Position numbers and translations under genes: made by a program | In this document: positions 9,118 to 15,123 of the stretch, in pieces | Numbering within the stretch: the stretch's first letter is position 1 | Layout: the number at the start of each line of letters is the position of its first letter | Notes under the pieces: model-generated | What the model was told of the DNA's origin: nothing | Seen by the model: only the letters and a program-made list of their open reading frames with translations | Database searches by the model: none | From: Myxococcota bacterium | GTDB taxonomy: Bacteria; Myxococcota_C; UBA6777 | Assembly (NCBI GenBank): GCA_963169055.1 | Contig: CAUJFU010000126.1 | Span: 1-16,639, forward strand | DNA: 16,639 nt | Reading direction: 5' to 3'

Positions 9118-9187
9118 TGAGAGTCGCTACGGCGCGACTCTCACCCCAGAGGGCGAAGAGTACGGCAACGTCTCTTCCCCTCTGGGG
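9118..9187 (+). other. Two adjacent long hairpins in the 3' part of the structured region
   Basis: Hairpin one pairs 9118-9127 with 9134-9143 (10 bp); an inner CGC-TACG-GCG alternative would place a UNCG-type loop on top. Hairpin two starts on the next base. There 9144-9153 pairs with 9178-9187, 9155-9160 with 9172-9177, and 9162-9164 with 9169-9171, closed by a GCAA (GNRA) tetraloop with single bulges at C9154 and T9161. No T-run follows, so these are not intrinsic terminators. Confidence 0.75.
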
Positions 9188-9317
9188 TGGAGGTGGCAGA
9201 TGAAACCCTCGCCGATCTCACAAAAGACGCATAAGGCGGTGCAATCAAATGATCACTCACAAGAAAAAGAGCCTTCTTTCTAGCTGCTTTGTTTCCAAGC
9301 AAAGGGCAAAAGAAGGC

Positions 9318-9358
9318 AAAAAAAGCCCGTTGGTTGGAAACAATCAACGGGCTTTTTT
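9318..9358 (+). terminator. Strong intrinsic terminator
   Basis: GCCCGTTG (9325-9332) pairs perfectly with CAACGGGC (9345-9352). The stem extends four more pairs (one G-T) to a GAAA tetraloop at 9337-9340, and TTTTTT follows at 9353-9358. A-rich 9318-9324 on the left arm could make it work in both directions. No protein gene ends just upstream on the plus strand, so it most simply terminates the structured RNA. Confidence 0.88.
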
Positions 9359-9381
9359 GTTTCCAGGACGAAGATCGCTTG

Positions 9382-9410
9382 TTGACAAAAAAGACCGTGT
9401 TCGCGATGCT
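9382..9410 (+). promoter_or_regulatory. Possible sigma70-type promoter upstream of the phosphoesterase
   Basis: A perfect -35 TTGACA (9382-9387) is followed after 17 nt by GATGCT (9405-9410), which keeps the A, T and final T of TATAAT. It lies just after the terminator and would give a leader of about 140 nt before the GTG at 9558. Confidence 0.45.
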
Positions 9411-9443
9411 TCAAGCGGTGCGGTGGTTGGTTTCAAAAACACC

Positions 9444-9538
9444 CATTCGCCCCGTCCATAGGGGATCATCGGTGGTAATAGACTAAGCCCATCCCCTTCC
9501 AAGAAGACCTGTTCACCCCGTCTGTGCGGGGTCATCGG
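9444..9538. repeat. Two diverged CRISPR-repeat-like units, 66 bp apart
   Basis: Unit one (9444-9472) and unit two (9510-9538) are both 29 nt and share TTC-CCCCGTC-(variable)-GGGG-TCATCGG. The second has a clean CCCCG/CGGGG stem like type I-E CRISPR repeats, and the first is degenerate. The 37 nt between them are unique. There is no third copy 66 bp either side and no cas gene in the window. They could equally be two related leader hairpins of the downstream phosphoesterase mRNA. Confidence 0.35.
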
Positions 9539-9557
9539 ACGAAAGTAGATCTACAAA

Positions 9558-10256
9558 GTGAGCTACAAAAAGATCGGGATCTTGGGAGATATCCACACTT
9601 CACATGAGCGCTTAGAAACGGCGCTGAACTACCTACATCAAGAGGCGGTATGCGATCTGATCTTGTGTGTGGGAGACATCGTGGATGGGCCTGACGATGC
9701 GGAGGTATGCTGCGAATTATTACGCGAAGATCCCCTTGTCGTGGCCGTTTCAGGGAATCACGACCGTTGGTGCTTGCAGGGACACCGACGAGAACCAAGC
9801 ACCGCGACACAAAAAGACGATCTATCCGAAGAAAACGTTGATTATCTCGATCAACTGCCTGTACATCGGCTTCTACCTATCCCGCAAGGGCAACTTCTGC
9901 TCTTTCATGGGGACGCGCTGGATCGGCCTGCATGGCAAGAACTCTACGGAGGGAGCGCCGAGACCGAAGGGCGCTCGACGATCGATCTTTCGGTTGCCAC
10001 CGCATCTTCAGAACAGATCCGCAGTTTGTTAAAGCGATGGGCCGATGCTTCCGTACGCTGGTTCGTCCTCGGGCACAAACATCGGCGATTGCTGCGCTGT
10101 ATCGAAGGGCATTACTTCCTCAACCCGGGAGCCTTTCGTCATGGTCGCAGTTACGACGTGGGGTTTTGTGTGCTCGATCTACAAGCCCCAAGCGTGACGT
10201 TCTACGATATGCCTCAGATCTCAACCATCCGACAGGCCCGTCACATCGAGCTATGA
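9558..10256 (+). CDS. Calcineurin-like metallophosphoesterase (YfcE/MJ0936-like), 232 aa
   Basis: All metallophosphoesterase blocks are present in order: GDIH (D11, H13), GDIVDG (D40), GNHDRW (N67, H68, D69), FHGD (H117), GHKH (H173, H175) and a late NPGAF motif. This predicts a two-metal phosphodiesterase or phosphatase active site. Length and spacing match the compact YfcE/MJ0936 class, but the substrate cannot be read from sequence. There is no signal peptide or membrane segment, so it is cytosolic. The start is GTG 9558 (MSYKKIGILGDIH); in this family the first metal motif lies very close to the N-terminus, so nothing further upstream is needed. The Shine-Dalgarno is weak. It appears to be a single-gene unit. 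Confidence 0.93.
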   Translation: MSYKKIGILGDIHTSHERLETALNYLHQEAVCDLILCVGDIVDGPDDAEVCCELLREDPLVVAVSGNHDRWCLQGHRREPSTATQKDDLSEENVDYLDQLPVHRLLPIPQGQLLLFHGDALDRPAWQELYGGSAETEGRSTIDLSVATASSEQIRSLLKRWADASVRWFVLGHKHRRLLRCIEGHYFLNPGAFRHGRSYDVGFCVLDLQAPSVTFYDMPQISTIRQARHIEL

Positions 10257-10325
10257 ACGCAGAGAATTATTCCGAGAGGTTCGCTCACCTACGCAAAAAA
10301 TTCCGCTCGCCTACGCCAAAATTTC

Positions 10326-10421
10326 GGGCCGAAAAGCATCAGGGATCGGCCTCCCATTCGTGCAACACGCTCAAAAAGCCCTTCGCCACGGGCCGAAAAA
10401 CATCAGGGATCGGCCTCCCAT
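10326..10421. repeat. Direct repeat of 32 bp, two copies 64 bp apart
   Basis: Copies at 10326-10357 and 10390-10421 match at 31 of 32 positions (GGGCCGAAAA-R-CATCAGGGAT...CTCCCAT) and are separated by 32 unique bases. The right copy contains the last codons and stop of the minus-strand small gene, so the left copy looks like a duplication of that gene's 3' end. Just left, at about 10279-10323, a shorter imperfect tandem pair (TTCGCTCACCTACGC / TTCCGCTCGCCTACGCC) suggests a duplication-prone stretch. Confidence 0.8.
10373..10393 (-). terminator. Possible weak terminator of the small minus-strand gene
   Basis: Read on the minus strand, GCCC (10393-10390) pairs with GGGC (10381-10378) across an 8-nt loop, followed by TTTTT (10377-10373). 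It lies about 10 nt after the TGA of the gene at 10403-10702. The stem is only 4 bp, so it is weak. Confidence 0.4.
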
Positions 10422-10702
10422 GCTTCGTCCCAGACAAGCGCCCAGACAGCGGGTTGCAAGAAGACCGTTCGACTGGCGTTCAGGTGCGGGCGATGCCAAC
10501 GTACACGGATACGTCCGTCGGCCAGTTGATCGAACCAGTGGTGTGTTTGGGGTTGTTGGAGATCGCGGCGCAAGCGTTCGACGATCTTAGCCGTCCGACG
10601 AAGGCTTTGGTGGTGCGGATCATCGAACAGTGAAAAATGCTTATTGCGGCTGCATGGGGAAAACAACAGGGTTTTGAGAAAATCGAGATCTTCTTCGGAC
10701 AC
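10403..10702 (-). CDS. Small protein of unknown function (99 aa)
   Basis: I do not recognise the family. It starts at GTG 10702 with AAAGGAGGT at 10707-10715, so GGAGG is 5 nt from the start; this is the best Shine-Dalgarno in the window and the main reason to believe the gene. The protein (MSEEDLDFLKTLLFSP...) is predicted soluble: a helical N-terminus, an Arg-rich middle (SLRRTAKIVERLRRDLQQ), a likely beta segment (DGRIRVRWHRP) and a Trp/Glu-rich end (WALVWDEAWEADP). No signal peptide, membrane helix or metal motif is seen. Its GATC-rich codon choice matches the surrounding native genes. It is convergent with the phosphoesterase and divergent from the NfeD-like gene. Confidence 0.7.
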   Translation of the reverse strand: MSEEDLDFLKTLLFSPCSRNKHFSLFDDPHHQSLRRTAKIVERLRRDLQQPQTHHWFDQLADGRIRVRWHRPHLNASRTVFLQPAVWALVWDEAWEADP

Positions 10703-11006
10703 GCCGACCTCCTTTGCGGTGCTTGTGCGCCGTCGCTCTTGGATCGGTTCTGATGGTTGTTACGATACCCTCTCAAAAATGGAGCCAACCGATGGCAAGG
10801 AACCTTCGCGATTGGATCCGTTTGGATCGTTGTTGCGACGGGGGGGCGGTTGGTGTGAGAGGGAAAGGGTTGTGTGTCGTCGCTGTTTGTATGTTTAAGC
10901 CCCAGATCGCTAGAAAAAAAGAGTTGACAGGCGGAAGCGTGCTGACTATCGTCAGACCCACAAACGAATAAAGCCTATTCTACTCACCAAATCGGCGGAA
11001 AAAACG
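10703..11006. other. Intergenic region between the divergent small gene and the NfeD/SPFH operon
   Basis: About 300 bases holding the minus-strand Shine-Dalgarno at 10707-10715 and, at its right end, the plus-strand promoter at 10924-10955. Short frames across it do not look like protein. I see nothing else. Confidence 0.5.
10924..10955 (+). promoter_or_regulatory. Sigma70-type promoter with overlapping palindrome, upstream of the NfeD/SPFH genes
   Basis: A perfect TTGACA (10924-10929) is followed after exactly 17 nt by TATCGT (10947-10952). The -10 lies inside a palindrome, CTGAC-TATC-GTCAG (10942-10955), where a repressor bound there would block the polymerase. The predicted start is near 10959, about 48 nt before the ATG at 11007. 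Confidence 0.6.
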
Positions 11007-11717
11007 ATGCTCAATCTCTACTTGATCAGCTTGATCGCAGGCGGCGCATTGATTCTGGTCTCTGTGTTGTTGGGTGGCGACTCGGACTCTGATGTCGAAG
11101 CACACGGCGATCTGGATGTGCATGGCGATCTGGACGTGCATGGCGATCTGGACGTGCAAGGCGATCTGGACGTACACGCAGATGTAGACGTGCATGGTGA
11201 GGTGGGGCATGGCGAGGTGAGCATCGCAACAGAAAGCGGTGTAGCTTCGGAGCTTTGGCTACCTTTCTTTTCGCTGCGGTTTTGGATCTTTTTTGCGGCG
11301 TTTTTTGGGATGACAGGGACGCTGCTGTCTTTGTTGACAACGACCAACCCACTTTTGACGGGGCTGTTGTCGGGTGGTGTGGGATTTGTGTCAGGCTCCA
11401 CGATGGCGTGGGCGATCCACTTCATCCAAAAGCGCGATGTATCGAGCGGGATCGCAGCCTCTGAGTATCTGGGCCAATCGTGCGAAGTGTTGTTGCCGCT
11501 CGAAGCCGGTGAGTTGGGCAAGATCCGCGTGACCATCCACGGCACACAGATCGAATTAACGGCCCAAACCGAAGAAGCTCGCCCGTTGGAACGTGGCGAA
11601 AAAGCCTTTGTGATCGGCTATTCGGACGGCGTAGCACGGATCGTCCGCCATTTCAAAGAACTCGACGAGGCCACCCGCCCAGCTCTTCCCTCGCCACATC
11701 CAACCAAACGAAAATAA
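11007..11717 (+). CDS. NfeD-like membrane protein with His/Asp repeat loop (236 aa)
   Basis: NfeD-family proteins are membrane partners of SPFH proteins. Residues 3-22 are a first membrane helix. Residues about 34-70 are a His/Asp-rich repeat (units of GDLDVH). Two more hydrophobic helices follow (about 84-107 and 112-135), then a C-terminal beta-rich domain (about 150-215; YLGQSCEVLLPLEAGELGKIRVTIHG) that fits the NfeD OB fold, and a short charged tail. The start at ATG 11007 has a modest GCGGA element upstream. Two SPFH genes follow on the same strand, the known NfeD/YuaF-flotillin arrangement. The family call rests on topology and context more than on a signature motif. Confidence 0.82.
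   Translation: MLNLYLISLIAGGALILVSVLLGGDSDSDVEAHGDLDVHGDLDVHGDLDVQGDLDVHADVDVHGEVGHGEVSIATESGVASELWLPFFSLRFWIFFAAFFGMTGTLLSLLTTTNPLLTGLLSGGVGFVSGSTMAWAIHFIQKRDVSSGIAASEYLGQSCEVLLPLEAGELGKIRVTIHGTQIELTAQTEEARPLERGEKAFVIGYSDGVARIVRHFKELDEATRPALPSPHPTKRK
11106..11195 (+). repeat. 18-bp tandem repeat, five units, in frame inside the NfeD-like gene
   Basis: Units near GGCGATCTGGACGTGCAT start at 11106, 11124, 11142, 11160 and 11178. The first four are nearly identical and the fifth is diverged (GCAGATGTAGACGTGCAT). Each encodes six residues (GDLDVH), so unit gain or loss would keep the frame. Confidence 0.9.
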
Positions 11718-11991
11718 AACGACGAAGCAGCTCTAACGAAGTAGCTCTGACGAAGCTTGTGGATGCTTTCTTGTGGATGTATCGTTCCTTTCTTTTGTGA
11801 TCTTGGCTGTGTTGTTTCGGTGTGGTTGTTTTGATCAGGCGTGGCGGCTGCTTTCCATAGAAAGGGTCGCCCACGCAGAGCATCCCGTCCATAGGCAGCG
11901 ATAGGCGCAGTCTGTGGCACAAAGCATACAATCCCAAGAGATCCCCTGCGCTCTTTACGTGGGATGGTCTCGCCATCTTGGAGGTTTGTTG
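11718..11991. other. Spacer between the NfeD-like and first SPFH genes, with a 14-bp tandem repeat
   Basis: Just after the NfeD stop, ACGAAGCAGCTCTA is repeated about 2.6 times (11722-11757). No strong terminator is seen. TACAAT at 11927-11932 could be a -10 but lacks a good -35. The upstream in-frame extension of the SPFH gene to 11914 is less likely than the start at 11992, which has GGAGG at 11980-11984. Confidence 0.5.
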
Positions 11992-13308
11992 ATGAACCAT
12001 TCGCTGTTCTCTTTCGCCACAACCATCGATCCCACGCTTGTGTTGAGCGTTTCGGGTGGGATCGTTGCGTTCATCCTCGTGCTGATCGTCATCGCAAAGA
12101 TGTTTTTGATCGTCTGCCCTCCCAACCGTGTGATGGTCGTGAGCGGTCGCTCGGACAAGACCTCAGGAGGAAAGAAAGGTTATCGCAAAGCGATCGGTGG
12201 GCTTGTCTTTCGCATCCCCATCCTCGAACAAGTCGCACAGATGGACCTGACCACCATCCCGATCCATATCTCTGTGCGCAACGCCTACTCCAAAGGCGGG
12301 ATCGCACTTCATGTCGAAGCTGTCGCCAACATCAAGATCAACTCGGACACCGTGATGATCAACAACGCGATCGAGCGGTTTTTGGGCCAAGATCCCGGAG
12401 AACTCCGTCGTGCCGCCCAAGACACCCTCGAAGGAAACCTCCGCGAAGTCCTTGCGCGACTCACTCCCGAAGAAGTCAACGAAGACCGACTCAGCTTTGC
12501 CAACGAACTGTCCAGCCTCGCCGAAGAAGATCTCAACAAACTCGGACTTCATCTTGATACCCTCAAGATCCAACACGTCTCCGATAGCAACAATTACCTC
12601 GATTCGATCGGTCGCCAAGGGATCGCCTTGATCTTGCGTGATGCCGAGATCGCCGAATCCAACGCCCGCCGCGAAGCCGAAAATGTCGCCGCTGAAAAAC
12701 GCGCCCAAGCCCAAGTCGTCAAAGAAAATACCGAAGCCGAGATCGCCAAGCGGCGCAACGAACTCCGCCAATTCAAAGCGGACCTCGAAGCCCGCGCCAA
12801 AACCGAAGAAGAAAAGACCATCGCCGCAGCCAAAGAAGCCCGCGCCAAAGCCGAACAAGAACTTCAACAAATCCGAACACAACTCGAATCCTTGCGCTTG
12901 CAAGCCGACAAAGTCATCCCCGCAGAAGCCACCCGCCAAGCCCGTGAGATGCAAGCCAAAGCGGCTGCCGCTCCGATCGAGGAAAACGGAAAGGCCCTTG
13001 CTTTGGCCCTCAACAAGATATCCGACGCATGGGTCCAAGCAGGCCCCCAAGCTCGCGATATCTTCTTGATCCAACAGCTTGAAAAGCTCCTTGAGATCGT
13101 CGTTTCGACCGTCAACAATATGCAGATCGGACACGTTCACTTGATCGATAACGGCGATGGCAAGGCCATCCCCAACTATGTCCAGTCCTTCCCGTCCACC
13201 GTCACCGCGATCATGCGCTCGCTTTATGACTCGATCGGTGTCGATGTTCCTTCGATCTTGCGCGGTGAACAACAACGCCTCACCCCACATGACGAAAAAT
13301 CCGCTTGA
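11992..13308 (+). CDS. SPFH/flotillin-like membrane scaffold protein 1 (438 aa)
   Basis: Start ATG 11992, with GGAGG (11980-11984) 7 nt upstream. One N-terminal membrane helix (about residues 17-41) is followed by an SPFH/band-7 domain (about 42-215): CPPNRVMVVSGRSDK, VFRIPILEQVAQMDLTTIPI, VRNAYSKGGIALHVEAVANI, TLEGNLREVLARLTPEEVNE and LGLHLDTLKIQHVSD. A long Ala/Glu/Arg/Lys coiled coil (about 225-350, with EA-rich stretches typical of flotillins) follows, then a C-terminal globular part (about 375-435). Flotillins oligomerise on the inner membrane into detergent-resistant microdomains. It is a close paralogue of the gene at 13460 and follows the NfeD-like gene, consistent with a three-gene flotillin operon. 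Confidence 0.93.
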   Translation: MNHSLFSFATTIDPTLVLSVSGGIVAFILVLIVIAKMFLIVCPPNRVMVVSGRSDKTSGGKKGYRKAIGGLVFRIPILEQVAQMDLTTIPIHISVRNAYSKGGIALHVEAVANIKINSDTVMINNAIERFLGQDPGELRRAAQDTLEGNLREVLARLTPEEVNEDRLSFANELSSLAEEDLNKLGLHLDTLKIQHVSDSNNYLDSIGRQGIALILRDAEIAESNARREAENVAAEKRAQAQVVKENTEAEIAKRRNELRQFKADLEARAKTEEEKTIAAAKEARAKAEQELQQIRTQLESLRLQADKVIPAEATRQAREMQAKAAAAPIEENGKALALALNKISDAWVQAGPQARDIFLIQQLEKLLEIVVSTVNNMQIGHVHLIDNGDGKAIPNYVQSFPSTVTAIMRSLYDSIGVDVPSILRGEQQRLTPHDEKSA

Positions 13309-13459
13309 TCCGCAGAGTTGTCCACAACGCGCATTGTGTCTGGCCAGATTCGCTGTCGCTCATGTACAAAATACCCGATTATCGGGAATCTTGGCGCGTT
13401 ACGAAAAACGATTTTAACCTTCGCTTCCAAAAGACGAGGCGCAATCTTAGAGGTGATCG
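13309..13459. promoter_or_regulatory. Spacer between the SPFH genes with two small palindromes
   Basis: GTTGT-CC-ACAAC (13317-13328) and CCCGA-TTA-TCGGG (13374-13386) are perfect short inverted repeats in a 151-nt gap. Neither is followed by a T-run, so they are not obvious terminators. They could be operators or mRNA hairpins tuning the second SPFH gene. I see no strong promoter here. Confidence 0.3.
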
Positions 13460-14758
13460 ATGAGTCCTATCGCTGTACTGGTCTTGGTGTTGGCCGTTTC
13501 TGCGGCCTGTACCATCTTGGTGATCAAGAATCTCTTGCACGTCTGCCCCCCCAACAAAGTGCTGATCTTTTCAGGCTCCCAAACCGCCATTGAAACCACC
13601 GATAACAAGGGCCAAAGAAACCGAAAGGTTGTGGGATACCGTTTGGTTTACGGGGGTCGGGCTTTGCGCCGCCCGCTGATCGAACGCGTCGATGATCTCG
13701 AACTCACCAACATGGTGATCCCGCTTTCGATTAAAAACGCTTATTCCAAAGGCGGAATCCCCCTTCAGATCGAAGCTGTTGCAAACGTCAAGGTGTCTTC
13801 GACAGAGCCGATTATCCACAACGCGGTCGAGCGTCTGCTTGGAAAGTCGCGCACCCAAATCATGCAGATCGCCAAAGAAACGCTCGAAGGAAACTTGCGC
13901 GGCGTGATGGCCACCATGACCCCCGAAGAAGTCAACGAAGACAAGATCAGCTTCCAAAAGAAGTTGCTCGCCGAAGCCGCCAAAGACCTCCGCGACCTTG
14001 GTCTGAACCTCGATACCCTCAACATCCAAAATATCTCCGATGAACGCGGTTATCTCGACTCCATCGGGCGCAAACAATCCGCCGAGATCCAAAAGCGCGC
14101 CATGATCGCAGAAGCCGAAAGCAAGGCCGCTTCCGAGATCCGCTCCGCCGAAAACCAACGCGATGTCGAGATGGCCCGCATCCAAGCCTCCACCGATATG
14201 GCCCGCGCCGAAGCCAACCGCCGCATCATCGACGCGGAAACCCGCCGTCTCGCCGTGATCGCCGAACAACAATCCGAAGTCATCTCCGCCATCGCCAAAG
14301 CAACCGCCGAATTGGCCGTCCAAAACGCACGCATCGAACAAGTCCGACGACAGCTTGAAGCCGATGTGATCGAACCTGCCAAAGCCTCTCTCAAAGCCGC
14401 CGTCGAAGACGCTATCGGTAAAGCCGCCAAGATCATCGAAGATGGCGCAGCTACCGCTGGAGCGCTCCAAGCTGTCACCCAAACATGGAACAAAGCAGGC
14501 AAAAACGCTCGCGATATCTTCTTGCTCCAAAAAGTCGATGTCTTGATGCAGCGCGTCCTCGAAACCGTTCACGATGTGCGCATCGACCAAATCACCGTCC
14601 TCCCCGCCTCCACAGGTGGCAGCGCAAACAACGAAACCCCCCTCGCCACCCGCCTCGTCTCCGCCTCCGAACAGATCAAAGCAGCCCTTGGCATCGATAT
14701 CGCCAAACTCCTCCAACCCAACAGCAAAAAAGACGACGCCGCTCCCTACGGCAGTTGA
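13460..14758 (+). CDS. SPFH/flotillin-like membrane scaffold protein 2 (432 aa)
   Basis: Start ATG 13460, with GAGG at 13450-13453 six nt upstream. Same architecture as the preceding gene: N-terminal membrane helix (about residues 2-22), SPFH domain (about 28-205; CPPNKVLIFSGS, IKNAYSKGGIPLQIEAVANV, TLEGNLRGVMATMTPEEVNE, LGLNLDTLNIQNISDERGYL), long Ala/Glu-rich coiled coil (about 210-330) and C-terminal domain (about 345-430). Shared motifs identify the two as tandem paralogues, but their coiled coils and tails differ, so a hetero-oligomeric scaffold is plausible. It is the last gene with GATC-rich native codon usage before the AT-rich right end. Confidence 0.93.
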   Translation: MSPIAVLVLVLAVSAACTILVIKNLLHVCPPNKVLIFSGSQTAIETTDNKGQRNRKVVGYRLVYGGRALRRPLIERVDDLELTNMVIPLSIKNAYSKGGIPLQIEAVANVKVSSTEPIIHNAVERLLGKSRTQIMQIAKETLEGNLRGVMATMTPEEVNEDKISFQKKLLAEAAKDLRDLGLNLDTLNIQNISDERGYLDSIGRKQSAEIQKRAMIAEAESKAASEIRSAENQRDVEMARIQASTDMARAEANRRIIDAETRRLAVIAEQQSEVISAIAKATAELAVQNARIEQVRRQLEADVIEPAKASLKAAVEDAIGKAAKIIEDGAATAGALQAVTQTWNKAGKNARDIFLLQKVDVLMQRVLETVHDVRIDQITVLPASTGGSANNETPLATRLVSASEQIKAALGIDIAKLLQPNSKKDDAAPYGS

Positions 14759-15123
14759 TCCCCCCTTCAACCGTAACCCCCTCCCCATCTCATACGAAAT
14801 CCGCATCATATCATACTAATTCTTTTTGTTGTGTAAATAATTGGTTATTAGTGTATAATATTGGATTTGTTTAATCCAAAAGATTCCCTATTTCTGCCAA
14901 TAGAGAATGATAAAAAATAAGCGGAGGAAAATAGCAATATGTAACAAGGCTTTTACCTCAAGAAGACAAATAGACAAATATAACTTTTTTCTTTTATAAG
15001 GGTTTGGAGAGAGGAAGCCGCTTTTTCATCAATACGCGGGCGAGTTTGTGATAAGTGTGTTTCGTTTTATTTACCAACAAATAACCGTGATAGATTCTCT
15101 TGTCGTTTTTAAATTTATCTTTT
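14759..15123. other. AT-rich boundary region before the norC-like gene
   Basis: Composition changes around 14,815. A TATAAT lies at 14854-14859 without a good -35. Two hairpins follow: TTGGATT/AATCCAA (14861-14867/14873-14879) and a 10-bp stem with one mismatch (14883-14892/14899-14908). GGAGG at 14922-14926 precedes only a start-stop (ATG TAA at 14939-14944). No convincing gene, target duplication or terminal inverted repeat is seen at the junction. Confidence 0.5.

Larger units (their letters stand above)
8401..9358 (+). ncRNA. Candidate large structured RNA, family not recognised; 5' end approximate
   Basis: About 0.95 kb with only short, un-protein-like frames but a dense series of helices. 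Stems: 8408-8413/8418-8423; 8444-8451/8488-8495 enclosing 8456-8461/8477-8482; 8507-8511/8516-8520 with a UUCG loop; 8522-8530/8535-8543 (9 bp, CUCG loop); 8669-8675/8719-8725 stacked on 8683-8688/8713-8718; 8940-8944/8954-8958; 8959-8964/8971-8976; 9072-9077/9082-9087 with a GAGA loop; 9093-9098/9105-9110; 9118-9127/9134-9143; 9144-9187 (19 bp, GCAA loop); 9271-9279/9309-9317; then the terminator. Stable UNCG and GNRA loops all read on the plus strand, which sets the direction. I checked it against remembered signatures of RNase P, tmRNA, SRP, group I/II introns and rRNA without a match. Alternatives are a decayed gene or mobile-element remnant. Confidence 0.5.

Noticed and set aside
11914-11991. 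Upstream start for the first SPFH protein
   Set aside because: The ATG at 11992 has a well-spaced GGAGG and directly precedes the expected membrane helix.
12163-13290. Long minus-strand frame opposite the first SPFH gene (and a similar one opposite the second, 13571-14809)
   Set aside because: Shadow frames caused by codon bias; Gly/Phe/Asp-rich with no family resemblance, while the plus frames carry clear SPFH motifs.
13318-13326. TTGTCCACA as a DnaA box
   Set aside because: One mismatch to TTATNCACA, single copy, and no AT-rich unwinding region or replication gene nearby.
14908-15000. Thirty-codon frame (MIKNKRRKIAIC...) as a gene
   Set aside because: Short, lacks an own Shine-Dalgarno, and such frames are expected by chance in AT-rich DNA.
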